A stretch of 64,000 bases of DNA from Streptomyces sp. NBC_01351 (GTDB lineage Bacteria; Actinomycetota; Actinomycetes; Streptomycetales; Streptomycetaceae), in contig NZ_CP108356.1 in NCBI RefSeq assembly GCF_036237315.1, positions 3,836,001 through 3,900,000 on the forward strand. The letters run 5' to 3'. Both the position numbers and the translations under genes were made by a program. Below, piece after piece: positions 22,349 to 31,283 of this stretch. How positions within the stretch are numbered: position 1 is the stretch's first letter; each line of letters opens with the position of its first letter. The notes below the pieces were generated by a model. The model was not told the origin of the DNA and did not search any database. It saw only the letters and a list, made by a program, of their open reading frames with translations.

Positions 22349-22603
22349 TCACCCGCCCGCGAACGGCGGGAGCACCTCTACGGTGCCCCCCTCGGTCAGC
22401 AGGACGGCGTCGTGCGGGCGCTTGCCCACCGGCTCGTGGTTCACGAGGAAGGAGCAGCGCAGCAGGACCCGGGTCAGTTCCCCGGGGTGGCGTTCCCGCA
22501 CGGCGTCGAGCGCCTCGGCCAGTGTGCGCGCCGAGTACGGCTCCTCCGCCGTCTTGGCCGCGGCCTTGGCCGCCGCCCAGTAGCGGATGGTTCCGGTTGC
22601 CAC
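22349..22603 (-). CDS. MoaD/ThiS-type sulfur-carrier protein
   Basis: An 84-residue ubiquitin-like protein ending in PPFAGG. The C-terminal Gly-Gly is the site where MoaD/ThiS proteins are adenylated and converted to a thiocarboxylate for molybdopterin or thiamine synthesis. The fold pattern (GTIRYWAAAKAAAKTAEE, LAEALDAVRERHPGEL, DAVLLTEGGTVEVLPP) fits MoaD. The GTG start at 22603 has AGGAG five bases upstream, which decides it against the longer frame. No other molybdopterin gene is in the window. It is divergent from glnR, with a 470-bp gap between them, and 10 bp upstream of the repeat-rich membrane protein gene, so probably cotranscribed with it. Confidence 0.88.
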   Translation of the reverse strand: MATGTIRYWAAAKAAAKTAEEPYSARTLAEALDAVRERHPGELTRVLLRCSFLVNHEPVGKRPHDAVLLTEGGTVEVLPPFAGG

Positions 22604-22849
22604 TGCAGCTCCTATCGTCGGCTCTCTACCGTCCGCCTCCATGATGGCCCCTCGGGCGGCCGACCCCGGCGTGCTTCCGCGCGCCCCGGGTGCGCCCGGT
22701 CGGCCCTCCGGCACAGCTCGCAGGGCCCCCGATCCGGTGAAACCGGGGCATACGCAGGACACGGGCGTGGCAGGAACCACAGAATCGGAAGTGGAAGAGG
22801 CCTCGGCCCGGAAAGGGCCGGTGGGCTATTCTGCTGGGCATGAGGATCC

Positions 22850-22863
22850 GGGCAACGTTGCCC
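22850..22863. promoter_or_regulatory. 14-bp perfect palindrome upstream of glnR
   Basis: GGGCAACGTTGCCC, centred on AACGTT, lies in the 470-bp divergent region between the MoaD-like gene and glnR. The central CG and symmetry resemble LacI-family operators, and a LacI-type gene lies just beyond glnR. Its role is not established. Between 22604 and 23023 I see no other gene. Confidence 0.4.
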
Positions 22864-23023
22864 CCGGGTCCTTTTGTGCTTTCAGCACGTTGAACGAAGC
22901 GGGAACACCGGCATCCCCCGCGGGCCCCAGGGCGCGGGGCCGCGAGGACGCCGGCGGGACCGAGAACGACACCGTACGAAGCAGTACCACGCACGTCCTC
23001 GACGGGACCGAGGAGGAACCGAC

Positions 23024-23080
23024 GTGATGGACCAGCGAACCGTGCAGCACCGTCCGACCCGGGCAGGTGGTCGGGCATGA
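23024..23080 (+). CDS. Short upstream ORF coupled to glnR (18 aa)
   Basis: GTG 23024 (or ATG 23027) follows AGGAGG at 23011-23016, the best ribosome site in the region. The frame encodes a basic 18-residue peptide ending PTRAGGRA and stops at TGA 23078-23080. That stop overlaps the glnR start codon in ATGA. glnR itself has only a weak AGGTGG site. The arrangement suggests that glnR translation depends on ribosomes finishing this short ORF. It does not resemble a known peptide. Confidence 0.5.
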   Translation: MMDQRTVQHRPTRAGGRA

Positions 23081-23904
23081 GCTCTCTCCTGCTGCTCACC
23101 AACGCCCTGCAGCCGTCCACCGAGGTGCTGCCCGCCCTCGGCCTGCTGCTGCACAACGTCCGGGTGGCCCCGGCCGAGGGACCGGCACTCGTGGACACCC
23201 CGGGCGCCGACGTGATCCTCGTGGACGGCCGCCGCGACCTGCCGCAAGTGCGGTCGCTGTGCCAGCTGCTCCGCTCCACCGGGCCGGGCTGCCCGCTGAT
23301 CCTCGTCGTCACCGAGGGTGGTCTGGCCGCCGTCACCGCCGACTGGGGCATCGACGACGTACTGCTGGACACCGCGGGCCCCGCCGAGGTCGAGGCACGG
23401 CTGCGGCTGGCCACCGGCCGGCAGCAGCTGGGCTCGGACGACTCCCCGATGGAGATCCGCAACGGCGACCTGTCGGTCGACGAGGCCACGTACTCGGCGA
23501 AGCTGAAGGGCCGGGTCCTGGACCTGACCTTCAAGGAGTTCGAGCTGCTCAAATACCTCGCGCAGCACCCGGGCCGGGTCTTCACCCGCGCGCAGCTGCT
23601 CCAGGAGGTCTGGGGCTACGACTACTTCGGCGGCACCCGCACGGTCGACGTGCACGTACGACGGCTGCGCGCGAAACTCGGCCCCGAGCACGAGTCGCTG
23701 ATCGGCACGGTCCGTAACGTCGGCTACCGGTTCGTGACCCCGGAGAAGGTGGAGCGGGCGGCGGCCGAAGCCGCGGCCCAGGCCGCCGCGAAGGCCGCCG
23801 CCCAGGCGTCCGCGCAGGCCTCGGCACAGGCCGCCGCGGCCGTCACCCGGTCGGCCGAAGATCCTGTGAGCATCCACTCGGCAGGACGCCCTGCCCAGAG
23901 GTAG
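23077..23904 (+). CDS. glnR: GlnR, global nitrogen regulator (OmpR family)
   Basis: A 275-residue transcription factor. Its N terminus [12 protein letters not shown] and receiver domain match, from memory, S. coelicolor GlnR almost residue for residue. GlnR activates ammonium assimilation genes (glnA, amtB operon and others) under nitrogen limitation. The receiver is atypical: the aspartate site is Asp50 in VILVDGRRD, but the surrounding acidic pocket of normal receivers is missing. The winged-helix DNA-binding domain follows ([36 protein letters not shown]). The C-terminal 45 residues are an alanine-rich tail. A short ORF with a strong ribosome site ends on its start codon. It is followed 24 bp later by a LacI-type gene. 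Confidence 0.96.
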   Translation: MSSLLLLTNALQPSTEVLPALGLLLHNVRVAPAEGPALVDTPGADVILVDGRRDLPQVRSLCQLLRSTGPGCPLILVVTEGGLAAVTADWGIDDVLLDTAGPAEVEARLRLATGRQQLGSDDSPMEIRNGDLSVDEATYSAKLKGRVLDLTFKEFELLKYLAQHPGRVFTRAQLLQEVWGYDYFGGTRTVDVHVRRLRAKLGPEHESLIGTVRNVGYRFVTPEKVERAAAEAAAQAAAKAAAQASAQASAQAAAAVTRSAEDPVSIHSAGRPAQR

Positions 23905-23928
23905 GTCACCCCGCGTAGACTCCGGCGT

Positions 23929-24951
23929 GTGGCCAAGGTGACGCGGGATGACGTGGCGCGACTTGCGGGTACCTCTACCGCCGTCGTGAGCTACGTCATC
24001 AACAACGGACCCCGGCCGGTTGCCCCGGCCACGCGCGAGCGTGTCCTCGCCGCGATCAAGGATCTGGGCTACCGCCCGGACCGGGTCGCGCAGGCGATGG
24101 CGTCGCGGCGCACCGACCTCATAGGCATGATCGTCCCCGACGCCCGTCAGCCGTTCTTCGCGGAGATGGCGCACGCGGTCGAACAGGCCGCCGCCGACCG
24201 CGGAAAGATGGTGCTGGTCGGCAACTCCGACTACCGCACCGAGCGCGAGGTCCACTACCTGCGGGCCTTCCTCGGCATGCGGGTCTCCGGCCTGATCCTG
24301 GTCAGCCAGGGCATGAGCGAGCAGGCCGCCTCGGAGATCGAGGCCTGGGACGCCCGGGTGGTGCTGCTGCACGAGCGCCCGGAGGCCATCGACGACGTCG
24401 CCGTCATCACGGACGACATCGGCGGGGCCCAGATGGCGACCCGGCACCTGCTGGAACACGGCCACGCGTACGTCGCCTGCATCGGCGGGGTCGAGAACAC
24501 CCCGTCGGTCGGCGACCCGGTGGCCGACCACGTCGAGGGCTGGCGCCGGGCCATGCTGGAGTCCGGCCGCTCGACCGAAGGGCGCCTCATCGAGGCCCCG
24601 TACAACCGCTACGACGCGTACAAGGTCGCCCTGGATGTCCTGGCCCGACCGGACCGCCCGACGGCGATCTTCTGCGCCACGGACGACCAGGCCATCGGCG
24701 TGCTCCGGGCCGCGCGCGAGCTGCGCATCGACGTGCCCGGGGAACTGGCCGTGGCCGGCTTCGACGACGTCAAGGAGGCGGCCCTCACGGATCCGCCCCT
24801 GACCACCATCGCCTCGGACCGCCCGGCGATGGCCCGCGCGGCCGTGGACCTCGTCCTGGACGACGCCGTGCGGGTGACGGGCTCCCGGCGCGAGCGCCTG
24901 AAGCAGTTCCCGTCGGCCCTGGTGATCCGCCGCTCCTGCGGCTGCCGCTAG
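23929..24951 (+). CDS. LacI/GalR-family transcriptional regulator
   Basis: A 340-residue repressor-type protein. The N-terminal helix-turn-helix ([22 protein letters not shown]) is the LacI type with hinge helix [15 protein letters not shown]. The periplasmic-binding-protein-like sensor domain follows ([39 protein letters not shown]) and ends in the typical RRSCGCR. Ligand and targets are unknown. The GTG start is 24 bp after glnR, so it may be read through from glnR. Candidate operators nearby are the palindromes at 25142-25155 and 22850-22863. Confidence 0.92.
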   Translation: MAKVTRDDVARLAGTSTAVVSYVINNGPRPVAPATRERVLAAIKDLGYRPDRVAQAMASRRTDLIGMIVPDARQPFFAEMAHAVEQAAADRGKMVLVGNSDYRTEREVHYLRAFLGMRVSGLILVSQGMSEQAASEIEAWDARVVLLHERPEAIDDVAVITDDIGGAQMATRHLLEHGHAYVACIGGVENTPSVGDPVADHVEGWRRAMLESGRSTEGRLIEAPYNRYDAYKVALDVLARPDRPTAIFCATDDQAIGVLRAARELRIDVPGELAVAGFDDVKEAALTDPPLTTIASDRPAMARAAVDLVLDDAVRVTGSRRERLKQFPSALVIRRSCGCR

Positions 24952-24982
24952 GCCGTCGGTTCGGCGGGGCGGCGGGGGCTGT

Positions 24983-25120
24983 TCACTCCACGAAGGCCAT
25001 CGCCAGGACCGGGAGGAACAGGAAGCCGAGGATGGCCGCGGCGATCGCCGTCCAGGCCAGCAGGACCTTCCCGGCGGCCAGGCAGATCTTGGCGAACGCC
25101 TTCAGCGCGCTGAGCACCAC
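24983..25120 (-). CDS. Small hydrophobic membrane protein (45 aa)
   Basis: A 45-residue protein with an amphipathic start (VVLSALKAFAKICLAAGKV) and one long hydrophobic helix (LLAWTAIAAAILGFLFLPVLAMAF). GTG 25120 is chosen because a G-rich ribosome site precedes it; the next codon is also GTG. The frame is open back to 25201 but would then cover the palindrome at 25142. Function unknown. It converges on the LacI-type gene and is divergent from the HtrA gene. Confidence 0.55.
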   Translation of the reverse strand: MVLSALKAFAKICLAAGKVLLAWTAIAAAILGFLFLPVLAMAFVE

Positions 25121-25141
25121 TTGCCCACCCCCCTCCTCGAC

Positions 25142-25155
25142 TTGAACGCGTTCAA
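25142..25155. promoter_or_regulatory. 14-bp palindrome, LacI-type operator candidate
   Basis: TTGAACGCGTTCAA is perfectly symmetric with a central CG, the classic form of a LacI-family operator. It lies in the 150-bp divergent region between the small membrane gene and the HtrA gene, and about 190 bp past the end of the LacI-type gene. The neighbouring regulator is the obvious candidate to bind it. Confidence 0.55.
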
Positions 25156-25270
25156 CATACCGGAGGGCGAGGCTCCGGGAAACCGCCCTTATATCGGGCA
25201 TACGCGGTTCTGTCGGGCTTCTCAGGCCAGACTCAGGAAGCTCTCATGATCGGCCTCCAGAGTCGTAGCC

Positions 25271-26506
25271 ATGACCGAGAGCTTCCGCCGCGAAGGCGAG
25301 TACCCCCAGGAACACCGCCCCCAGCCCGCGCCGTTCGGCGAGGACTGGCAGCGGGGACGTGACCGGCTGGCACAGGACACCGCGGCCGCCGCCGGGTCGT
25401 ACCCGCCGCCGCCCTCCTACCCGCCCGCCGCACCCGGTTGGCACGAGGCGCACCAGCCCCCGGTGATCCAGGGCGAGACGGTCCCACCGGCACCGGTCCC
25501 GGCGGCGACAGCAACGAGCGGCTCCGGCGGCTGGGGCACCTGGGGTGCCGCCCCGCACGGGCCCGCCCACGCCGCCTCCCCCGCGCCCCGCGCCAAGAAG
25601 CCCGTAGCGCTGCTGGCCGCCGTGGCGCTCGCCGCGGCCGTGGTCGGCGGCGGCACCGCGGCCGCCGTCCAGCAGCTGATGGGCACCCAGAACAGCGCCG
25701 GCGGCGGCGTCAACGGCACCAACGTCTCGCAGTCGAGCAACGGCACCGTCTCCGGCGTCGCCGAGCAGGTCAGCCCCTCCGTGGTCCGCATCGACACCCG
25801 CACCGCCTCCGGTCAGGGCACCGGCTCCGGCATCGTCGTCACCGCCGACGGCGAGATCGTCACCAACAACCACGTCGTGAACGGCGCCTCCGAGATCGAG
25901 GTGACGATGAGCGACGGCAAGAAGTACAAGGCCAAGATCGTCGGCACCGACCCCGACAAGGACCTGGCCCTCATCAAGCTCCAGGGCGCCGGCGGCCTCA
26001 AGCCCGCCACCTTCGGCAACTCCGACAACGTCAAGGTCGGCGACCAGGTCGTCGCCATCGGCTCCCCCGACCGCCTCACCGGCACCGTCACCAGCGGCAT
26101 CGTCTCGGCGCTGAACCGCGACGTCACCGTCGACAAGTCCGAGCAGCGCCAGTCCCCCCAGCAGGGCACCGGCGGCTGGCCGTTCTCCTTCGGCGGTCAG
26201 CAGTTCAACGGCAGGACCGGCTCGGACACCGCCACCTACAAGGCCATCCAGACGGACGCCTCCCTCAACCCCGGCAACTCCGGCGGCGCCCTCGTCAACA
26301 TGAACGGCGAGATCGTCGGCATGCCCTCCGCGATCTACTCCCCCGCCAGTGACAGCTCCGCCGCCGGCAGCGTCGGCCTCGGCTTCGCCATCCCGGTCAA
26401 CACGATCAAGGCCGACCTGGACTCCCTCCGCAAGGGCGGCCCCGGTGGCAACGGCTCCTCCGACACCGGCGGCTCCGCCACCAACGGCTACGGCACCTCG
26501 TACTAG
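25271..26506 (+). CDS. HtrA/DegP-type membrane-anchored serine protease without PDZ domain
   Basis: A 411-residue trypsin-like protease of the HtrA family. A cytoplasmic Pro-rich arm (1-107) is followed by one membrane helix (111-133) and an extracytoplasmic protease domain. The triad is His201 (TNNHVV), Asp231 (DKDLALIKL) and Ser337 (NPGNSGGAL). The chain ends about 30 residues after the fold closes ([17 protein letters not shown]) in a Gly/Ser tail, so the C-terminal PDZ domain of ordinary HtrA proteins is missing. It would degrade or process misfolded exported proteins. The two-component genes follow 60 bp downstream, which fits an envelope-stress unit; that link is inferred. Confidence 0.92.
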   Translation: MTESFRREGEYPQEHRPQPAPFGEDWQRGRDRLAQDTAAAAGSYPPPPSYPPAAPGWHEAHQPPVIQGETVPPAPVPAATATSGSGGWGTWGAAPHGPAHAASPAPRAKKPVALLAAVALAAAVVGGGTAAAVQQLMGTQNSAGGGVNGTNVSQSSNGTVSGVAEQVSPSVVRIDTRTASGQGTGSGIVVTADGEIVTNNHVVNGASEIEVTMSDGKKYKAKIVGTDPDKDLALIKLQGAGGLKPATFGNSDNVKVGDQVVAIGSPDRLTGTVTSGIVSALNRDVTVDKSEQRQSPQQGTGGWPFSFGGQQFNGRTGSDTATYKAIQTDASLNPGNSGGALVNMNGEIVGMPSAIYSPASDSSAAGSVGLGFAIPVNTIKADLDSLRKGGPGGNGSSDTGGSATNGYGTSY

Positions 26507-26565
26507 TCCGTCGTGCAAGGCTGGGAATCCGCCCGCACCGAACACCACCACCAGGGGGACCGGCC

Positions 26566-27297
26566 ATGAATGCCGAAGGCGAAGCGTCACGGATCCTCGT
26601 CGTCGACGACGAGCCCGCCGTACGCGAGGCCCTGCGCCGCAGCCTCGCCTTCGAGGGATACGCCGTGCAGACCGCCGTCGACGGGCTCGACGCCCTCGAC
26701 AAGGCGGCCTCGTACGCCCCCGAGCTGATCGTCCTGGACATCCAGATGCCCCGCATGGACGGTCTGACCGCGGCCCGCCGGCTGCGCTCCTCCGGCAGCG
26801 TCACCCCGATCCTGATGCTCACCGCCCGGGACACCGTCGGCGACCGCGTCACCGGCCTCGACGCGGGCGCCGACGACTACCTCGTCAAGCCGTTCGAGCT
26901 CGACGAGCTCTTCGCCCGCGTCCGCGCCCTGCTGCGCCGCAGCTCGTACGCCGCCCCGCGCCCCGGCGCGGCGGAGCCCGAGGACGCGCTGACCTTCGGC
27001 GACCTGCGCATGGACCTCGCGACCCGCGAGGTCACCCGGGGCGGGCGCCCGGTGGAGCTGACGCGTACGGAATTCACGCTGCTGGAGATGTTCCTGGCCC
27101 ACCCGCGCCAGGTCCTGACCCGCGAGCAGATCCTCAAGACCGTCTGGGGCTTCGACTTCGAACCCAGCTCCAACTCCCTGGACGTGTACGTGATGTACCT
27201 GCGCCGCAAGACCGAGGCCGGCGGCGAAGCCCGCGTGGTCCACACCGTGCGCGGCGTGGGCTACGTACTGCGCGCCGGCGAGAGCGGGCCCGAGTGA
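26566..27297 (+). CDS. OmpR-family response regulator
   Basis: A 243-residue response regulator. The receiver domain has the acidic pair Asp14-Asp15, phospho-acceptor Asp58 (LIVLDIQMP) and the conserved Lys in KPFE. The C-terminal winged helix ([40 protein letters not shown]) binds DNA. The overall form resembles MprA/PrrA-type actinobacterial regulators. Its stop codon overlaps the kinase start (GTGA), so both are made together. The adjacent protease gene is a likely target. Confidence 0.93.
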   Translation: MNAEGEASRILVVDDEPAVREALRRSLAFEGYAVQTAVDGLDALDKAASYAPELIVLDIQMPRMDGLTAARRLRSSGSVTPILMLTARDTVGDRVTGLDAGADDYLVKPFELDELFARVRALLRRSSYAAPRPGAAEPEDALTFGDLRMDLATREVTRGGRPVELTRTEFTLLEMFLAHPRQVLTREQILKTVWGFDFEPSSNSLDVYVMYLRRKTEAGGEARVVHTVRGVGYVLRAGESGPE

Positions 27298-28739
27298 GCC
27301 GGTTCGACCCGGCCGCCCGGTTCCGCGCCCTCCCGCTGCGCTCGCGCCTGGCGCTGCTGGTCACGGTGGCGGTCGCACTCGCCGTCGCCGCCGTCGCCGC
27401 CGTGTCCTGGGTGATGGTGCGGGCCCAGTTGAACGACCAGTTGAACCGGTCGCTGATGGCGACGAACCCGACCGACCAGGTGCTGCGCACCCTTCGGGAG
27501 GGCTGCGCGCTCCCCGCCCAGACGCAGCCGGACATCGCCGGAAACCTGAACGCGACGGTCCAGATCGTCACCGCCGACGGCAAGCACTGCCGGGTGAGCG
27601 GGCGGACCGACCTCCCGGTCACCGAGACCGACAAGGACATCGCCGCCGGCCGCCAGGCCAAGGCCCTTTACGACTCGAGCACGGCCGACGGCGTCGACAT
27701 GCGCGTCTACACCTTCACCGCTCAGACCCAGCCCGGCGCCCCGATCTTCGCGATTTCCGTGGCGAAGCCGCTGGCCGACATCGAGAAGCCCCTCTCCACC
27801 CTGGCCTGGGTCCTGCTCCTCGTCTCCGGCATCGGAGTCGTCGGCGCGGGCGCCGCCGGTCTGTGGGTGGCCCGTACCGGGCTGCGGCCCGTCGACGAAC
27901 TCACCGACGCCGTCGAGCACATCGCCCGTACCGAGGACCTCACCGTCCGCATCCCCGACGAGGGCGAAGACGAGATCGCCCGCCTCTCGCGGTCCTTCAA
28001 CTCGATGACGGCCGCCCTCGCCTCCTCCCAGGAGCGGCAGGCCCAGCTGATCGCGGACGCCGGGCACGAGCTGCGCACCCCGCTCACCTCGCTCCGTACG
28101 AACATCGAGCTCCTCGCGCGGAGCGAGGAGACCGGCCGGGCCATCCCGCCCGAGGACCGCAAGGAGCTTCTCGCCTCGGTCAAGGCGCAGATGACGGAAC
28201 TCGCCGCGCTGATCGGGGACCTCCAGGAGCTGTCCCGGCCGGACGCGGCCTCGCCGGGGCCGCTCCAGGTGGTGGCCCTGCACGAGATCGCCGGAGCCGC
28301 GCTGTCCCGGGCCCGGCTGCGCGGTCCGGAGCTGACCTTCACCTCGGACCTGCGGCCCTGGTACGTCCGGGGCGAGGCGGCCGCGCTGGAGCGGGCGATG
28401 GTCAACGTCCTGGACAACGCGGTGAAGTTCAGCCCGCCGGGCGGCGCGGTCGAGGTGTCCCTGCGGGCCGGCGCGCTGACCGTACGGGACCACGGGCCCG
28501 GCATCCCGGACGAGGACCTCCCGCACGTCTTCGAGCGGTTCTGGCGCTCCCCGTCGGCCCGCGCCCTGCCCGGGAGCGGGCTCGGCCTGTCGATCGTGGC
28601 CCGTACGGCGGCCCGGGCGGGCGGCAGTGCCGAGCTGCGGGCGGCGGCCGACGGCGGCCCGGGCACGGAGGCGGTGCTCCGCATCCCGGGGGCACCCACG
28701 CCACCGCCCTCGGATCCGTCAGTTGTGCCGGATCAGTGA
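27294..28739 (+). CDS. Sensor histidine kinase
   Basis: A 481-residue membrane kinase, the partner of the preceding response regulator. Two membrane helices (about 18-42 and 168-192) enclose an extracytoplasmic sensor of about 125 residues with two cysteines (EGCALP and KHCRV). A HAMP linker (190-245), the H box with His258 ([14 protein letters not shown]) and the ATPase domain ([39 protein letters not shown]) follow. GTG 27294 is chosen from the four-base overlap; the frame is open far upstream but only as a shadow of the regulator. Its 3' end overlaps the convergent PI-PLC-like gene by 21 bp. Confidence 0.93.
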   Translation: MSRFDPAARFRALPLRSRLALLVTVAVALAVAAVAAVSWVMVRAQLNDQLNRSLMATNPTDQVLRTLREGCALPAQTQPDIAGNLNATVQIVTADGKHCRVSGRTDLPVTETDKDIAAGRQAKALYDSSTADGVDMRVYTFTAQTQPGAPIFAISVAKPLADIEKPLSTLAWVLLLVSGIGVVGAGAAGLWVARTGLRPVDELTDAVEHIARTEDLTVRIPDEGEDEIARLSRSFNSMTAALASSQERQAQLIADAGHELRTPLTSLRTNIELLARSEETGRAIPPEDRKELLASVKAQMTELAALIGDLQELSRPDAASPGPLQVVALHEIAGAALSRARLRGPELTFTSDLRPWYVRGEAAALERAMVNVLDNAVKFSPPGGAVEVSLRAGALTVRDHGPGIPDEDLPHVFERFWRSPSARALPGSGLGLSIVARTAARAGGSAELRAAADGGPGTEAVLRIPGAPTPPPSDPSVVPDQ

Positions 28740-29591
28740 GGCGACCAGGCCGGACCGGGTGTTCGGGAAGTCCATCGGGACGATCCCGAGCCCGGTGCGG
28801 CCCGCCATCTCCCCGCCGTCGACGAAGGCGTGCACCTGGGGGTTGAGGCGGTCGGAGTTCCACCGCGGCGGCATGTAGGCCGAGGTGCTCGTGTAGTTCA
28901 CGAAGAGCCTGCCGGGCTGCTGGACGGCCTTGCGGAAGTGGTTCTCGATCTTGCCGCGCTTGGCGAAGGGCTCGGCGTTCCAGTCGTCCTGGATGTCGAA
29001 GACGTTCCCGTCCCCGTACCGCAGGCCCGGCAGTCCGCCGTTGTCGGCGAGCAGGACCACCTTCCCGCGGGCCTGTCCGAGGTTCGGCAGCGCGTCGGCG
29101 ATCCGGAAGAGCGGGCGCCAGCCGCGGTGGTCGAGGTAGTCGTCGAAGACAGCGCGGAACGTCGCGTCGCTGTCCGTCGAGTACTCCTGCTTGAGCCGCA
29201 TCAGGACGGTCTCCCTGGGGTGCGCGGCGAGGAAGTTCGCGCAGGCGACGAGGACGTCCCCGAACATCAGGCCCTGGTAGAAGGAGCCGTGGTGGATGGC
29301 GAAGGAGCCGCCCGTCACCCGGCAGCGGACGTCGAGGAAGCGGATGCCGGAGTCGAGCTGCTCGGCGATCGAGGTGTTCTGGCAGGCCACGTAGAGCCCG
29401 CCCTGGCGGGCGCCGGAGTCGTGCGTGCCGGGGATGGTCATCCGCTGGAGGGCGGTGGAGTCGGGCAGGCCCGTCATCCAGTCCTGGGTGCCGAGTGCCG
29501 CCGCGGCGGCGGGTGGTGCGCCGAGCCCGATCGCGGCGCCGGCCGCCATCGCTCCGACCAGAAAAGCCCGCCGGTCCAGTCCGCTGCCCAT
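28719..29591 (-). CDS. Secreted phosphatidylinositol-specific phospholipase C-like enzyme
   Basis: A 290-residue exported enzyme. It has a twin-arginine signal (LDRRAFLVGAMAAGAAIG) with a likely cleavage after an Ala-rich stretch near 32. The PI-PLC X-type barrel shows IPGTHDSGA with catalytic His57 and GSFAIHHG with His100. Family members cleave phosphatidylinositol or GPI lipids to diacylglycerol and inositol phosphates without calcium. Length fits bacterial PI-PLC. ATG 29591 is the only start that keeps the whole Tat signal. The last 21 bp overlap the kinase gene on the other strand. Confidence 0.88.
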   Translation of the reverse strand: MGSGLDRRAFLVGAMAAGAAIGLGAPPAAAAALGTQDWMTGLPDSTALQRMTIPGTHDSGARQGGLYVACQNTSIAEQLDSGIRFLDVRCRVTGGSFAIHHGSFYQGLMFGDVLVACANFLAAHPRETVLMRLKQEYSTDSDATFRAVFDDYLDHRGWRPLFRIADALPNLGQARGKVVLLADNGGLPGLRYGDGNVFDIQDDWNAEPFAKRGKIENHFRKAVQQPGRLFVNYTSTSAYMPPRWNSDRLNPQVHAFVDGGEMAGRTGLGIVPMDFPNTRSGLVASLIRHN

Positions 29592-29686
29592 GCCCGCCCC
29601 TTTGCCGACCCAGTGGTGGGCAGATTATGGCGTGCGCACGTCAATCCTGCTACCCATGAGTACCTCGGCGTCCACCCGGGCCGCGC

Positions 29687-30256
29687 CTACCCCTCCAGCA
29701 ACTCGACCATGGTGCGCAGCCCTTGGGCGAGCTCCGGCCCCGTCGGCGCCTGCTCCGGGTCGGTCAGGGACTGCACCATCACCCCGGTCAGCAGCGCGAT
29801 GTGCAGCGACCCCAGGGCCCGTACGTCCCCCTCCGCGACGGCGTCCTCGGACACCCCGCGCAGTTGCGCGGCCACCATGCGCCGGGAGCGGCGCTGCCCC
29901 TCGGCCAGGGCGGCGAGCAGTTCGGGCGAGGACTGCGCGTGCACGAAGGCCTCGACGTTGGCGAGCCACAGCCAGCGCGTGTCACCGAAGTCCCGGATCT
30001 TGCGGTCCCACGTGTCGGCGTACCGCGCCTCGGCGGTTTCCCCCTGCCCGGTGAGCCGGCCGGAGCCCGCCGCCCACTCGTCCATGGCCGCGAAGAGCGC
30101 CTGGTTCAGCAGCGCCTCGCGGGACCCGAAGTGGTAGCCGATCGCGGCCATGCTCACCTGCGAGGCCGTGGCGATATCGCGCACGGTCGTCCGCAGATAG
30201 CCCTTCTCCTCCAGGCAGCGCCGGGCTCCGGCCAGCAGGTCCTCGCGATTTCCCAT
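29687..30256 (-). CDS. TetR-family transcriptional regulator
   Basis: A 189-residue TetR-type repressor. The DNA-binding helix-turn-helix is at about 22-49 (RTTVRDIATASQVSMAAIGYHFGSREAL). The ligand domain follows and is unassigned. ATG 30256 (MGNREDLL) gives the normal N terminus; the long open frame upstream to 31249 is a shadow of the hydrolase gene. It is divergent from the alpha/beta-hydrolase gene. Two perfect 15-base inverted arms lie between them (30279-30326) and are the probable operator, so it likely represses itself and the hydrolase. Confidence 0.92.
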   Translation of the reverse strand: MGNREDLLAGARRCLEEKGYLRTTVRDIATASQVSMAAIGYHFGSREALLNQALFAAMDEWAAGSGRLTGQGETAEARYADTWDRKIRDFGDTRWLWLANVEAFVHAQSSPELLAALAEGQRRSRRMVAAQLRGVSEDAVAEGDVRALGSLHIALLTGVMVQSLTDPEQAPTGPELAQGLRTMVELLEG

Positions 30257-30278
30257 GCCGGGATCGTATCCGCGCCTC

Positions 30279-30326
30279 GATTTGGGCAAGCGCCCTAGAC
30301 GTGCGTATTGCGCGCTTGCCCAAATC
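30279..30326. promoter_or_regulatory. 15-bp inverted arms between TetR and hydrolase genes
   Basis: GATTTGGGCAAGCGC at 30279-30293 is repeated in exact inverse at 30312-30326, with 18 bases between. The arrangement in a 120-bp divergent promoter region is typical of a TetR operator pair. Confidence 0.7.
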
Positions 30327-30376
30327 CTGGCAGGCTTCACCCATCGGAAGATCCACGGTCCTACGGAGGCAAAGCC

Positions 30377-31159
30377 ATGCGCCACGAGCTGAAGATCGAC
30401 GACCGCACCCTGTCCTACCTGGACTTCGGCGGCCCCGGCCGCCCGCTGCTCGCCCTGCACGGAGGCATGTCCGAAGGGGCCGCCTTCACCGGACTCGCCG
30501 CGGTCCTCGGCGACGAATGGCGGGTCATCGCCCCCGACCAGCGCGGCCACGGCGACTCCGACCGGGCTCCCGACCACAGCCGCGAGGGGTACGTCGCCGA
30601 CGCCGTCGCCCTGCTCGACCACCTCGGCATCCAGACCCCGGTGGCCGTCCTCGGCTACAGCCTCGGCGGGCTCAACGCCGTCCACCTGGCCGCCGCCCAC
30701 CCGCACCGGGTCGGCGCCCTCATCGACGTGGACGCCACCGTGACGGTCCACCCCGCGCGATCCGACTGGTTCGGCTTCCTCCGCGGCATGCGCTACACCG
30801 CGCCCACCACCGAGGAGCTGCTGGCCGCCGCCGGACCGGTGGGCGCCCAGTTCGTCGCGCAGGCGCTGCGGCCGCTCCCCGGGGGGTCGGGCTGGCGGCT
30901 GCCGTTCCACCCGCAGGACCAGCTCGACTCGATCGAAGCCTGCCGCGGCGACCACTGGGACGCCTGGCTCGCGAGCGACTGCCCGGCGCTGCTCGTCCAC
31001 GGCACCCGCAGCGAGGCACTCCCGCAGGAGGTGGCCGACGAGATGGTCTCCCGGCGGCCCGGGACCTCGTACGCACCCCTGGACGGCGACCACTTCGTGC
31101 CCTTCCAGGACCCGCAGGGGTTCCACGAGGCGGTCCGGAAGTTCCTGGCCGGCCTTTAG
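30377..31159 (+). CDS. Alpha/beta-hydrolase
   Basis: A 260-residue alpha/beta-hydrolase of unknown substrate. The oxyanion region is LLALHGGMSEG, the nucleophile is Ser95 in GYSLGG, and the catalytic His is in DGDHFVPF near the C terminus. The acid is less clear: the usual Asp loop reads HGTRSEALPQE, so Glu may serve. ATG 30377 has GGAGG nine bases upstream. It is divergently paired with the TetR gene and probably induced by the TetR ligand, which may be its own substrate. Confidence 0.87.
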   Translation: MRHELKIDDRTLSYLDFGGPGRPLLALHGGMSEGAAFTGLAAVLGDEWRVIAPDQRGHGDSDRAPDHSREGYVADAVALLDHLGIQTPVAVLGYSLGGLNAVHLAAAHPHRVGALIDVDATVTVHPARSDWFGFLRGMRYTAPTTEELLAAAGPVGAQFVAQALRPLPGGSGWRLPFHPQDQLDSIEACRGDHWDAWLASDCPALLVHGTRSEALPQEVADEMVSRRPGTSYAPLDGDHFVPFQDPQGFHEAVRKFLAGL

Positions 31160-31283
31160 CCCTCCGACACTTCTCCGAACTTCTCCGACCGGGTGAGGAA
31201 AACCGGCCGCGTCCACACCGATGAGTTCCGCCCGCCCCGGCAGTCTCATTGGTTGTCGACGTCGGCAACCCAGGAGGAAGCAC

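Noticed and set aside
22840..22893. A 17-codon ATG frame (MRIRATLPPG..) upstream of glnR
   Set aside because: No ribosome site, and it lies far from glnR across the palindrome at 22850; the ORF at 23024 is better supported.
29687..31249. A 520-codon minus-strand frame ending in the TetR protein
   Set aside because: Everything before residue 332 is the mirror of the alpha/beta-hydrolase gene; the TetR start at 30256 is clear.
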